NCBI GenBank assembly: GCA_037893245.1
Contig: JBAIAA010000600.1
Coordinates: forward strand, 620,001-684,000
Reading direction: 5' to 3'
Source: Crossaster papposus
Taxonomy: Eukaryota; Echinodermata; Asteroidea; Velatida; Solasteridae
DNA length: 64,000 nt
Shown: in pieces, positions 26,756 to 36,963 of the stretch
Layout: each line of letters opens with the position of its first letter
Position numbering within the stretch: the stretch's first letter is position 1
The notes under the pieces: model-generated
The model's input: the letters and a program-made list of their open reading frames with translations, nothing else
Told to the model about the DNA's origin: nothing
The model's database searches: none
Translations under genes and position numbers: made by a program

Positions 26756-27276
26756 AGATCTGCCGAGGCCACTCGTTGGCACAGCAACAGGGATCGCGCT
26801 GATAACCATCACTCACTGTTCAGTTTAGTGTAATTTTCTGACCTTTTTTGTGTTGTGTCATTAGACTAAAATTGGAAACAAAATTAATAGGAATGACTTT
26901 AATTTGTATTTTTTTTTACACTTTGTAGTTTTAAATTTATCCAGTTTTCCAAATCCTAACTGAATGGCGGACCCCAAACCAAATTTTGAAAAAATTCAGA
27001 TTTTATTAGTCACCATTAATTAATTTTGAAAAAAAAGAAGTTTTGAGTTAGTATTAACAGAAAGATTTTAGTATCCTAACACCACTTCAGCGGTTATGTA
27101 CAAAGTCTAAAGAGTCAAGAAAATTTTCTAAACAACTTCGGAAATGTTATGTTTCTCAGTCCCAGATTGATTTTGTTTGAACATTTTTGAACTGATTGAC
27201 CTTCATATAAAGAAAAAAGTGGCGTCAGGTTGCAACATTCTTTCCAAAGTTTTTGAGCAAAGAATTACGATCTTAC

Positions 27277-27507
27277 CGTCCTTGTGATAGTATGTAATTT
27301 CCACCTGGTGCTCTTCACCCTGATCCAATGCGTCCTGTATCTCCTGTACAGCTTCTTGACTGGTTCCCTGCCCATGCAGAAACACGCAGGAGCACGGTCG
27401 CTGCATGAGCTCGGCTCGCGAGTAGCCGGTAAGCTCGCAGAACCCATCGTTGCAAAATATGATAGTGCAGCCTTCCACCAAGACATTGGCGATGATGAAA
27501 TTGCGAT
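27277..27507 (-). CDS. KCNH exon 2: PAS domain core
   Basis: The exon follows a clear acceptor (cgcaccccag) and ends GACG followed by gtaaga, 231 nt. It encodes [13 protein letters not shown], then the PAS core with [14 protein letters not shown] and the [12 protein letters not shown] loop, up to YYHKDG. The split codon with exon 1 gives Asn. Continuing past 27277 without splicing adds non-homologous residues. Confidence 0.95.
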
Positions 27508-28485
27508 CTGGGGTGCGAAAAGGAATAATTGTCTTTACTTTCCAAAAACATTTAATGGAACTTGCATTGTGATTGTGGTAGTGGCTTGCATCGGCTGAAC
27601 TTTAAAAGCATTATTTGATGTCTCCCAAACGTCCCCTGATGACAAGGCCCTCTCCCCACATCTATCAGGGTCATTGTTTTAAACATGACCTTGACCTTAT
27701 GTAGTCTAAAATCAATAAGTTCTCTAGAGGACTCCAAGACCAAACCTTATCAAATATTAAGTAGATTTTTGTCAAGTCCTTTTCTTAAGTTATGTCCCAA
27801 CTACACTGAACAAAAATATAAATGCCTACAAAAATATAAACTCCCACAAAAATATAAACGCCCACAAAAATATAAACGCCCACAAAAATATAAACGCCCA
27901 TAAAAATATAAATGCCCACAAAATAAAATATAAAGGCCTCAAAAATGGTTATTTGTCTTGATTTGTAAACAACATTTGTGTGCATCTCTGCCAGTGAGGA
28001 ATTCCTCAGAGATGCAGTATAAATTCCACCCACAACACAGATGTGGGTGGAATTGATGCATCTCTCTGAGCAATTCCTCACTGGCAGGGATGACACAAGT
28101 GTTGTTTACAAATCAAGACAAATAAACATTTTGGGGGCGTTTATATTTGTGTGGGCGTTTATATTTTTGTTCATTGTATTTGTACATGTAGTTCTATTGT
28201 TTTAACCATAACCTTTGGGGTCCAAACCAGGGTCCTCCATGTACAGGGCCCCACCCGAGGCCACCCCACCTGGCTACCAAAAATGATGGAAGTGATGACC
28301 AGCATGGGGAAATTAAAGGTTGAAATTAATACGAGTAATAGTCCGCCACCTCCATGCATTTATTAAAGATTATGGAGGAATAAGATTAAAAACCCAAACT
28401 AGTACTTACTCTGTCCGTCGAACTTGCGAATGATGGTGTCAATAAACATATTTTGAGGGGCCACATGGCCCCTACGGACAGGCAT
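27277..28485 (-). CDS. KCNH (ERG type): ERG-type voltage-gated K+ channel (KCNH2/6/7 family), first two coding exons, 3' partial
   Basis: Two exons on the minus strand join in phase to give the N-terminal cap and PAS domain of an ERG channel, a plasma-membrane K+ channel with slow gating modulated by this domain. The cap begins [12 protein letters not shown] and continues to KFDGQ. The PAS part contains [19 protein letters not shown] and [10 protein letters not shown]. From memory, the human KCNH2 coding exons 1 and 2 are 76 and 231 nt with introns in phase 1, and both lengths and phases are the same here. The next exon, which should finish the PAS domain, and all membrane segments are not seen between 1 and 27276; they may lie in a gap of my reading or left of the window. 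ERG is preferred over EAG because of the cap sequence. Family assignment is secure; the exact paralogue is not determinable. Confidence 0.95.
27805..28177. mobile_element. Foldback-type element with 17-bp subrepeats, KCNH intron 1
   Basis: The left arm begins CACTGAACAAAAATATAAA and holds about seven 17-bp units (ACAAAAATATAAACGCC); the right arm has two. The inner arms (TTTGTAAACAACA, CCAGTGAGGAATT) pair around a loop near 28035. Long inverted arms with subrepeats are the hallmark of foldback elements. Confidence 0.8.
28410..28485 (-). CDS. KCNH exon 1: start codon and N-terminal cap
   Basis: The ATG at 28485-28483 opens [12 protein letters not shown], then [13 protein letters not shown], the strongly conserved ERG cap helix. 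The exon is 76 nt and ends CAGA followed by a consensus donor gtaagt, leaving phase 1. The start is fixed by similarity to the ERG N-terminus. Confidence 0.95.
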
Positions 28486-29461
28486 TTCCACAACAGGCGA
28501 AACGAACTCAGGTCAGGATACAAACATTAATTTTCTCTTCACATGTTGGACAATTCGATTCAAAATATGAATCCAGGCAATACTTTGAAGTTATAACCAC
28601 GGGGCTACCTAGCTCCATAGACACGGGCACGACATCAAACTCGATAGCGCATATGTCGTATTTCCACAATAAACATGTCACTAGTACAGCCCCGTCCCAC
28701 TTCGTGTTGATGATTGTTAACGTATAACGAGCGCGCATAACTTAAAATCCGCTCCCTGGGTTTTTTGTGTATCGCGCACGTGGAACACGTGTTGCCAAAA
28801 AGACGCCCCCTTTTGACAGAACGCAGCTAGCTAGACGATGATTTCACATTTGCCAATTTGCAATCTCTATCATACCATTTTCAATTTCGTTTGAAGCAGC
28901 GAACGTTTAACAAAAATAAAAACAATGGTGCTTTGATAACTAACCCTGACGAAGTTTTAGCATTGCGAATGCTGTATATTCCGAGAAAACAGGCTAAGAA
29001 TAAGATTTTGATTAAACATTAAATAAAAGGCTGCAAAAGTTGCATTAAGGGCGCTATATGTAAGATTAACGGCGCGCTCGCCCTCTAGCGCCCTCAAACG
29101 AAACAAGGCCGTTTTCCAAACACCAGCTTCGTCTTCTTTTAGGCTTTGTTCGTGCAGTTTAGCATAATGGCTGGAGCCAAACTAGGAGTTTAGAAAACGC
29201 CCATAGTCCGGAAACAAAAATTGCGCATGCGTATATTTAAGCACCAATTTTGAAAACAAGATAAACATCCTTTCGATGTCCTTTCCTTTCATCATCAATC
29301 GCCTTTTGATTTTGTGAAGTAGAGGGTTTTGTTGTTGATGTAGTGTGATGTCTTCCGTCTGATTTGTGAGCGTATAGCGTGAAGTCGAGTCCGCAGATTG
29401 CGTGAACCCGCGGCGGCTGCGCAGACCGAGCACACCATCGTCGACAAATAATCCAGTGACA
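28486..29461. promoter_or_regulatory. Bidirectional promoter-like interval between KCNH and the IQ/KEN gene
   Basis: The two start codons face away from each other 976 bp apart. Within the interval TGCGCATGCGT at 29222-29232 matches the NRF-1 palindrome, and a GC-richer, CpG-containing block runs from about 29050 to 29460. No TATA box position can be defended. Transcription start sites are unknown, so 5' untranslated exons could also lie here. Confidence 0.45.
29222..29232. promoter_or_regulatory. NRF-1-like palindromic site
   Basis: TGCGCATGCGT matches the known NRF-1 half-site pair. It lies 230 bp upstream of the IQ/KEN start codon, a usual distance for a TATA-less promoter. Function is inferred from motif and position only. 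Confidence 0.4.
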
Positions 29462-29544
29462 ATGAAACGTAGAAGTCAAAACGCAGAGATTCGGGTTTCG
29501 TTTGGCGACAATCTTGCTGTCAAAAATAAGACTGTTGAAGAAGG
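29462..29544 (+). CDS. IQ/KEN protein exon 1 (start codon)
   Basis: ATG at 29462, 27 codons plus two bases, ending GAAGG before donor gtatgt. It encodes a basic N-terminus (MKRRSQNAEIRVSFGD). It is the first ATG downstream of a GC-rich promoter-like stretch, and its phase fits exon 2. Confidence 0.75.
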
Positions 29545-32500
29545 GTATGTTACGTACACGTATTTACGTATCTAATTCGTGACATCGGATCATAATTAAA
29601 TCTTAACCCAAATATTACCCTATCTAGGGTATTTTGGCTAGCATAGGTGCATCATTTTGTCAAACTGACAGTGACAACCTTGCCAAGTGCAGAGATATAT
29701 TATTACTCGTATGTTTTTTTTTTACCCATTCATTGGCATCGGGTCATAAGTCTTAAGGTCAAATTGCTTCAGAGGCTGTGGTCACCCAACACAGGAGAAT
29801 CCATATCTGGCATTGTTAAATGGGATTAGCTTTTAATACAATAGTCTCATTAGGACGAAATGTTCATTTATGTTCTGGTGTTTACAGCTGCCTGAATGCA
29901 TCAAAGTGCGTTAGGCAAAAAAGTGGCAGGGTTTAGGATTAAAGGGTTCAGCTTGTTGATATGTACCGGTACATTGACTGAACTGAACGATTAAAGGGCC
30001 ACTCACTCACAAGGATTGGTGAATGTGAAATATTTTGGGGGAGTGGAACAAATATTAAAAGAAAAGGCGAGAAACGGGAAGAATCCTCCAGTGACCTTTA
30101 CCCAAAAAAGTTAGCTTCCGCCAATAATTGTTTCAAAACCCAGACGAGAAACTATTTTTGTTAAATTACTAAAGTTGCCTTTTTTACACTGCCTGTTGTT
30201 TGTCTTAAATATTTGTCGGATATGTAGCAAAGAAAATATGCAGCCTTTCCTTGAGGAATCGGACGACGACGAAGATGAAGTCTTCTTTGGGGGCGTCGTC
30301 ACCAACAAGGAGAAGTCCAAGATGGCCAAACTACACCGCAGGACCCAGGTCTTCATATCTAACTTCCGGAACCTGTCGTCGTGCAGCAGTGGAATGGAAA
30401 GCTCGGACGAGAGCAGCTCATTAGCGCATCGTTCACATGAATCCAGCATGTCACTGTCCTGTTCTTCCAAGGAACCCGAATCTCCGGATAGTTGTCCGAC
30501 TTCAGATGAAACCGGTATTTCTTTTCATTATTATTATTGATTATTATTATTAAACAAGACGTATCAGGTAGAGTGAGAAGAGTGCAAGCACTTTAAGTTG
30601 CTTCTGAGCAAACCCCACACACCTGAAACGTCGAAGAAAAAAACATAAAACAGATCGGAGACAGCAAACACACACACACACAAAAAGTTACAAAACTGGA
30701 CAATTAAGGAATAGGAAACGGGAAGACATTCGCCATCTCCCAGACACAGTGCCACTAGAAATATGACCCCCGGGTAGGCAGGACCGTGTCCCCGGTAGAG
30801 TTGCAGGTCCACAATTCAACTGTTGCTCTTGAACTTTTTCATGTTTTCTCTCTCCCATGCCCTTTGAAATATTTTCTTGTGTTGTATTTGTAGTACGTAA
30901 AGAGATGAGATATATCTTAACTTAATTTTGTTTCCTCTCGATGCAAATAACAGCCATGTACAGACATCTAAAACCGTCTCATTCAGAGAGATTTGCCCCA
31001 TCGTCGACTGACAGTCCCTCTGTCGTGGCCCACCGGGCGGCCGCCAAGATTCAGACCTGGTTCCGCCTGACGCGCCAGGCCCAGGAGTATCAGGGCGCTA
31101 TGAAACAAGTGGAGTGCCTAGAAGCTCAGACGGATGTTTTTATCCAGGAACTGCGCCGAGAAAAAGAACGAAGGCAGTGTAGCACTCCTGATCAAGGTTG
31201 GAACAACAGATCTAGAAGCTCACCTAAGAAATACGATCACCTACAATTGTTCTTTACTTGGACTCAACCACAGTATACAGCTCGATGCTGCCATTTCGGC
31301 GCAAAGCAGCTAAATCAACCACAATAACCATCTCTGCCCTCACAGGTACCCATTTACTCCTGGGTGGAGAGAAGCAATGAGCGACAAAGTGCCTTGCCCA
31401 AGGGCACACGCATCATATTCCCAGGCAGGACTCGAACCCACAACCTGTAGCTTTACCTACAGATTACAAATTCAATGCTCCAGACCACGAGACAATGGCA
31501 CTCCACAACCTCCAAAGCACAGATACTTTATAAGTACTAAATTTAATCAAATATTTGGTCTGACTAATGGGATTAAATATAGACAAATAGATTATGTCAG
31601 CTTGGTTATGTATTTTGTATATGTATGCATGTAGGTTGGAGGTTGGATACAGCGCTGACTTCGCCTATGGTCATTGTCCCGAGTCACAGGCTGCATCTAG
31701 TAGAGTCATCCCCGCAGCAAGCCTATGGCATCACCACACTGCAGGAATCTCCCAGCCCAGCTCAGCGGCTATCTCTAGATAGCACTAATAAGCCCACGCA
31801 CGTTGTCTTCAATGCCACCGATGACGGCAGCTCAATCGGTGCTGAAGTAACATCGGGAAGTACCACATCCTTCCCGGTCGGATCGGTCGAGTTGATTTCC
31901 GAGGCCGGTTTTGCTTGTCACTCGGCATCACTGCAAGCCAATTCAGGGTCGACTTGTTCAGAAGCAGATCTGCTGGGAAGTCGTGGTACTCCCGACCCGC
32001 ACTTGCAGGGGACCAACAAGAACAAAATCTACGCATCCATTGAAAGCATTCCAGGTACTACCCCTAGCTTTTGCCAATCAGACCCTGCTAGTCAAGTAAC
32101 ATCAGCTTCCAGTGCAAGCACTGTTTACCGCGACCTATCTTCCGAGGTAGTGTCAGCTGTGAAGGTACAGGAAATAAGCCGGGAGCACTTTGTCGGTACT
32201 CCCTCTAAGTTTAGTGAGCAGAATGCAACCGATACTGATAGTCCCTTTCTGCAAGTCGGCAAATCGTCGGCGTCTTATCCCAGACACATCCGTTTACGAG
32301 AACTTGATATGTCCGGCACCCTGTCTTCCTTTCCGAAGATCACTTATGAGCAGAATCAGAGCCCAACAGTCTTCTCCAGCCCCAGACTGTTTCCCATGAC
32401 CATTCAAGCTGTGCAGTCTCAGCAGTCGGTCGCCTCAGCCGTGCTGTTTTCTCCGCTGAAGACCTCCGATCGCAAACCGGTCAAAGATCATTACCATTCA

Positions 32501-34873
32501 GAGACGGTGACAAGTCAGAGTTTCCACCCTGAAGTCGCAGTTTTCCAAAGACCCCAGGAAGAAATAGAGAAAGAAAACCACAATTCAGCTTTTGGCATCG
32601 ACACATGCCAACCTGCAGCTCCGAATGCAGCCTCAGCGAGACAGGATTTAGATTACGCTCGTCCTCGCATGAGCAGTTTTACTGCCTCATCTACGCCCTT
32701 GGCCAACTTGCCGTTGTCGCCAAATGTAAGTGTCCGGAGGTCTGCCAAAAAGGTTGCAATAGTCATTCCGAACTCTCCACACTTTCCAGGTTTGACAAGA
32801 TCAATTGATAAGCCTCATTGTAACATGTCGGGAACTGATGAAGGTTCCAGGCAGCAGTTTACCACAACCCAGGAGCAAGGTAGATCCCGTCATCTCTTCC
32901 CATCTCCCTTGGTCATGACCCGTGACACGCACGAAACCCAGATATTTACGATCGACACCACAGTCCAGCCGGACCCGTCATCAAACGCCTCCAGATTACA
33001 GGCAGCGTACGGAGGGCAGCCTGGCGATACGACGTCGCCATTGATCACGGCGGCCAGAAGCTCCGAGTCGGCGAGACGCAAGTTGGAAATGCTGGAGCAG
33101 AAGAAGGCCGAGTTGGCCAGACTGCGCGCCGAGAAAGCCGAACTCAAGCAGACGCTCGAGACGGAAAATGAAACGGTAGGAAACAGCTGGTGTGCAGAAT
33201 ATGTACCTTGTTAGTGTCGTCCCAGTTTGACAGAAAAAAAAACAGACTTGTAGTTGAGTCCATCACAAGTTAGGCTGCGTCCAAATCATTTATCGTCTCA
33301 TTTGCAGTGTCTTGCCATGAAGCAAGAAGTCCAGTCTGCTCTACGTAGCAACACATCACAGACCAACATCCCCGCGCACCTGCTCAGCTTAGGGTGCCAA
33401 GGAATCTCCTCGCTAACACTGGTAAGACGTTCCTAGGCGATCTAGCACTCCTACTAACCAGTTTGCACCGGAGGTCGTATATACACGCAAAGTTTTCCCC
33501 AGATGACGCTTAAACACGTCACGAGCAAGGCCGGAAATGTCTGTTGGCCGGATATGCATAGGTGTGCTTCCCAGTACCATCCCGGCGCGAACTGGTTAAA
33601 AATATTAATCCTGATCATTGGGCCAGTGTAGCATTCCAAAAACAATCTCGGCTTCATGGGGAGGCAATTGTAGTAAAGTGTCTTACCCAAGAACAAAACA
33701 AAAACATGTGATTCCCGTCAAAGTTAAAATCCATGTGCTACATGCATGGTACATAAGTCAGGGTTACTGTTTTTGCTTCAATGGAAGTAAAACAAAGTTG
33801 AACTAACAAAAAAAGTAATTTTTTCCGATTGGACTTGCTTGCCTCTGCAGACCGACCAGGAACTGGATATAGTGACTCGTTTGCATACCATCAGAAACAG
33901 TCACCAAGACAACCAGCTGGGCGGGGTTGCTTCACCCATGGTGGCTCCAGCACCTCGCAAAGGTTGGCTCAAGCAAATTTAGAATCTTTTTAGTCCACCA
34001 TCCTGGGTAATTTCAAGCGTAGTATTTAGTGGTGGGAGAAATCGGATATTGAAAAAATGAATTGCCCTCCCAATGACCTGGTAGAGTTTGTAGGATTCAG
34101 TGACCACTTTTAATACAAGATCTACATGTATGTTCTGTAACCATTTTTCATTCAGGATCGCTTCATCTGAAATGGCACTTGGATCTGGTAACCGAGGTCC
34201 AACACTTGTCAAGTCCAGGCCATCCAGTCCGCGTCGCCAGACCGATTCTAGCCAACCAGGTTTGTACGAGTGTTGATTCAAACACGTGTATCCTGTGTAC
34301 ATGCATATACCGATGGGCACTAAAAGCCCTACATTACTATTACTATTATTATATATTTCTGGTAATGAAACCAAGAATCCCTCAAAAGTGCCCTCGGCAC
34401 TGTAGCTCGCAAGCCTGAAGAAACCTGTAGAGAGAAGACAATGAGAAGAAGGTACAGTTTTAGAGGTGGGAGGAAAACCCAAAAAGAATGTCCTGGGGAA
34501 AACCCAAGGAGTCGGGCAGGAACTGAAAACCCGATCCACTTATTGGCCCAGGCGGGGTTCGAACCCGGGTCATAGTGGTGGAAGGTGAGGAAAGAACTGC
34601 TACGCCAACCCGACTCCCCTTCTCACCGAGCCCATAAAACATTCTAAAGACCACTTTGCTAGTAAAGTCTTTTGAAGTTTGTGAGTCTGTATCCATGGTT
34701 GTATGCTCGTTACAAACACGGTTTCGTTGCTTTTTGTTCGTCAGGATTTTGGTAAAGCGAGACGCGTACGTGTAACAAGGACCGCCAGCCCTGCCCAGCG
34801 AGTTCCCAGACAAGACAGGTCCCGCTATCCCTCTGGCTACACTCACACACCGAGGGAAAAACTAGCTTTTTGA
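29462..34873 (+). CDS. Unrecognised 870-residue IQ-motif, KEN-box, coiled-coil protein (eight exons, complete)
   Basis: Eight exons with matching phases (lengths 83, 287, 243, 1541, 114, 112, 104, 129; total 2613 nt) read without interruption from ATG to TGA. Visible parts: a basic N-terminus (MKRRSQNAEIRV); a KEN box at residues 29-31; an acidic run leading into DEVFFG at about 37-49; KMAKLHRRTQVF; a Ser-rich stretch; an IQ-like motif AAAKIQTWFRLTR near 152-164 with a charged helix after it; about 500 Ser/Pro/Thr-rich, probably disordered residues with a second KEN at 517-519; a coiled coil at about 683-735 (KLEMLEQKKAELARLRAEK); and a basic C-terminus ending REKLAF. I do not recognise the family. 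The short acidic-DEVFFG segment resembles the N-terminus of GTSE1, but that is only a short match. KEN boxes suggest APC/C-dependent turnover, and IQ plus coiled coil suggests a cytoskeletal or centrosomal role; both are inference. Confidence 0.85.
30228..30514 (+). CDS. IQ/KEN protein exon 2
   Basis: The acceptor is atatgtag and the donor gtattt; 287 nt. The split Gly codon leads into KENMQPFLEESDDDEDEVFF, so the KEN box sits at the exon edge. It continues with KMAKLHRRTQVF and a Ser-rich tail ending PTSDET. GC content and codon use rise sharply against the flanking introns. Confidence 0.88.
30954..31196 (+). CDS. IQ/KEN protein exon 3 (IQ-like motif)
   Basis: The acceptor is aaataacag and the donor gttgga; 243 nt. 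It carries the IQ-like motif (AAAKIQTWFRLTR), then an amphipathic charged helix (VECLEAQTDVFIQELRREKE). The incoming split codon gives Ala, the outgoing one Gly. Confidence 0.88.
31344..31505 (-). repeat. SINE in intron 3 of the IQ/KEN gene
   Basis: Minus-strand reading gives GGTTGTGGGTTCGAGTCC (B-box) and the CTTGGGCAAGGCACTTTGTC body shared with 61735-62045. It lies close to the acceptor of the long exon 4. Confidence 0.72.
31635..33175 (+). CDS. IQ/KEN protein exon 4 (long Ser/Pro-rich exon)
   Basis: At 1541 nt this is the longest true open frame in the window. It has many SP/TP sites, a second KEN (EIEKENHNS) and a coiled-coil end (ARRKLEMLEQKKAELARL). The upstream edge is set by atgcatgtag, which fits the phase of exon 3; a second AG a few bases on (ggttggag) would also be possible. 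It ends GAAACG before gtagga. Confidence 0.9.
33308..33421 (+). CDS. IQ/KEN protein exon 5
   Basis: 38 codons, phase 0 at both ends, between acceptor tcatttgcag and donor gtaaga. It continues the helix (CLAMKQEVQSALRSN), then NIPAHLLSLGCQGISSLTL. A shortened TTAA-flanked MITE lies just downstream in the intron. Confidence 0.82.
33455..33599. mobile_element. MITE family B, internally deleted, in intron 5 of the IQ/KEN gene
   Basis: Ends TAACCAGTTTGCACCGG and CCGGCGCGAACTGGTTAA, only about 140 bp. It starts about 33 bp after the exon 5 donor. Confidence 0.75.
33851..33962 (+). CDS. IQ/KEN protein exon 6
   Basis: The acceptor tgcctctgcag is strong and the donor is gttggc. It encodes TDQELDIVTRLHTIRNSHQ and a Pro-rich end (VASPMVAPAPRK). 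It leaves phase 1. Confidence 0.8.
34156..34259 (+). CDS. IQ/KEN protein exon 7
   Basis: The acceptor is tttttcattcag and the donor gtttgt; 104 nt. In the frame dictated by exon 6 it reads SLHLKWHLDLVTEVQHLSS and on to ARPILANQ. Another frame (IASSEMALGSGNRG) is also open and looks more like a disordered linker, so the reading frame here is less certain, although the phase total only works with the first. Confidence 0.6.
34336..34625 (-). repeat. tRNA-derived SINE (second family) in intron 7 of the IQ/KEN gene
   Basis: On the minus strand the head reads TTGGCGTAGCAGTT (A-box side) and CGGGTTCGAACCCCG (B-box), then the same body as 42725-42948, with an (ATT)n tail at the left end. Confidence 0.8.
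34745..34873 (+). CDS. IQ/KEN protein exon 8 (stop codon)
   Basis: The acceptor tttttgttcgtcag is strong. In phase 0 the exon reads DFGKARRVRVTRTASPAQRV, then a Tyr/Arg-rich end closing REKLAF and TGA at 34871-34873. A terminal phase-0 fit over eight exons is unlikely by chance. No clear AATAAA is seen in the next few hundred bases. Confidence 0.72.
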   Translation, partial: DFGKARRVRVTRTASPAQRVPRQDRSRYPSGYTHTPREKLAF

Positions 34874-34984
34874 CGAAGCCTCTCAGTTACAACTGATAAT
34901 GTAGTAACCTCTTGGTTTCATGTCCAGCGCGGCAGGAAAGCTTTCTAGTTATTAACCCACCTGACGCCGGTATTAATTTCACGA

Positions 34985-35075
34985 TGATCGACTGCACAGC
35001 AATCTTTGTCCAGTAGCTGCACTGCACAATGGACCCGAGCGTGGAGCTGTCACACAGGCTGTGTTCACGACAAAT
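34985..35075. repeat. Dispersed repeat shared with 1-100
   Basis: GTAGCTGCACTGCACAATGG and AGCTGTCACACAGGC. It lies just past the IQ/KEN gene stop codon. Confidence 0.6.
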
Positions 35076-35461
35076 TGGCGGGTCGCGACCATAGCCGCTT
35101 CTTGGCGTCAAGGATTGCACCGTAGTGATTTAATGGATTTCTTGCACAATAAGCTTATTCATCTTTTTGTCTCATTAGCACGTTGTTAACAAATCAATTG
35201 TTGACTGCTGTGATGTGTAATCTGACGTTTTTAACACCCTCGGGAACACATAGTCCCGAGGGTGAAATATCCCAAATCACAGGAGTCAACAATTGTTAAA
35301 TTTATCACAGTGTATTTATTAATGTGTTAGGCCTACATTATAATTAAGTTTCACCTGTTTTACAGTAGCCAGAGTTTTTTTGGAAACCTTTGTTTCCGAC
35401 TTACTGAGAACCAAACGGAAATATTCAAACCTTCGGGTTTATATCAACAGATTGAATGTTT

Positions 35462-35656
35462 CGCTCGGTTCAGACAGGCGTTCCACAGTCGCGCCAAACC
35501 AAATGAGTGAATTGAGTGCGACGTCTGAAACGAATAAGGGCGACAAGGCGCGCCAGATGGCGAATGATCGACTGCTGGAGTTGTTAGAGCGACTCAGGAG
35601 CGACTTGATTTCAATTTGGTTCGGCGCGACTGTGGAACGCCTGTCTGAACCGAGCG
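35462..35656. mobile_element. 195-bp MITE with 43-bp terminal repeats
   Basis: The terminal arms (from CGCTCGGTTCAGACAGGCGT inward) match at 42 of 43 positions. Nearly half of the element is arm. A 102-residue open frame across it is not credited as a gene. Confidence 0.85.
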
Positions 35657-35694
35657 TAAAGCACAAACAGGCACCAGAATGTGGCTAGAGTTCT

Positions 35695-35732
35695 TAAAGT
35701 TTGGAGCTTAAGATTTTAAGCTCCAAACTTTA
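35695..35732. repeat. Short perfect hairpin
   Basis: AAAGTTTGGAGCTTAA and its inverse complement around a GATT loop. Confidence 0.7.
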
Positions 35733-35944
35733 ATATAAACCCTAAGCCGAAACGAAGCAAGGGATTCGAAAAGCCTGAAGTGTCCAAACAGCCCAATATT
35801 TGTACTGGAACTAGAGTTGCTAACCTTTTCTAGAATTTGTCTTTAATTTATCCTAAACCCCCTGGGGGGGTGTGGAAATTCAAATTGATGAATTTCAGCA
35901 TTGTTGAGGTTAAAATATATATATATTTATATAATTTGTGCCGT

Positions 35945-36074
35945 TTAATCATGGACGTTAAGAAAAAAAACGGCATTTGTTTGCCTAGATTCATTATTTA
36001 CTTTGAAATAACTACGATATTTCTTAATAATTCGGTAGAAACATTTTTGCAAATGGTGTAGTCTACCTTTAAAT
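35945..36074 (+). mobile_element. MITE family A, deletion derivative
   Basis: AAACGGCATTTGTTT and AAATAACTACGATATTTC lead to AATGGTGTAGTCTACCTTTA; the middle is deleted. Confidence 0.6.
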
Positions 36075-36544
36075 AGTTAAAACAAAACAGTAGTTTTTGT
36101 TATTCTTTCACCAGGTTCACTTTAATTCTTATCAGTATAATACAAGGTACATTATATACAAACCAAGAACTAAAAGTATAAAGAAAGACTTGATAACCAA
36201 TACACATTATAGTTTAGGCTTTATAGTTTTTGCATATTACAAAGGCAAAACGTGCTTCTAAAGTAAAGTACCTTTAAGAAACATCTGCATTATTCCAACA
36301 CACACTCTTCTGTGTATGATGTTGCAAAAATATTGTTCAGTGGCATAAAGGATTACATTATAGATATGTACGAGGTGATGAACTGAAGTACATGTAGCCA
36401 AATTTGGTTTCACAAAATATTCGTTCATGCTTTTAGTACGACAGATAGGTGTTTGAATTGTGCCTTTGATGACACAAGCATGGAATTAAGTAGGTCTTAA
36501 AAAAGATATAGGCCATCGCAGATTCGTCCTTTGAAAAATATAGG

Positions 36545-36624
36545 TAGAATTACAAATATTCAATCATCATTATTCCGTAGTAAAAAAAAATGGATATCTG
36601 CAAATGGTGTATCCTACCTTTAAA
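36545..36624 (+). mobile_element. MITE family A, right terminal fragment
   Basis: ATATCTGCAAATGGTGTATC followed by CTACCTTTAA. Confidence 0.6.
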
Positions 36625-36683
36625 AGGCAAATCTGTGATGGCTCCATATCTTCACCATGACATAATGTGTGCCAAATTTCATG

Positions 36684-36963
36684 CTTGTATCCAGGGTTCT
36701 AGCTAGGACCTTTTTAGTGCCGGGTAAATTATCAGATTCCGAAGCGTTACGAGCACAGCTCTCGCGCCCCGGGGGTCCAGTTCAAGTTTCTGTGAAAGTC
36801 TAGCTAAGTTAATAAAATTAATTACTACATGAACATGATTAACGTGACTTTGTATCTCCTCTCTTTCTTTTGTGCCCATAATTTGATTTAAAAAAAAAAT
36901 TAAAACTTGTGCCGGGCGGTACCGCCCGGCGCCGCCCACTGTGGCTAGAACCCTGCTTGTATC
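36684..36963. mobile_element. hAT-type MITE with 8-bp target duplication
   Basis: Element 36692-36955 (264 bp) starts CAGGGTTCTAGCTAG and ends CTAGAACCCTG. CTTGTATC is repeated exactly on both sides (36684-36691 and 36956-36963). CAGGG ends with an 8-bp duplication are typical of hAT elements. Confidence 0.9.

Noticed and set aside
33979..34539. 186-residue minus-strand frame
   Set aside because: It lies opposite exon 7 of the IQ/KEN gene and a SINE, mixes both and has no domain.
35380..35688. 102-residue plus-strand frame
   Set aside because: It covers the 195-bp MITE, and the residues mirror its inverted arms.
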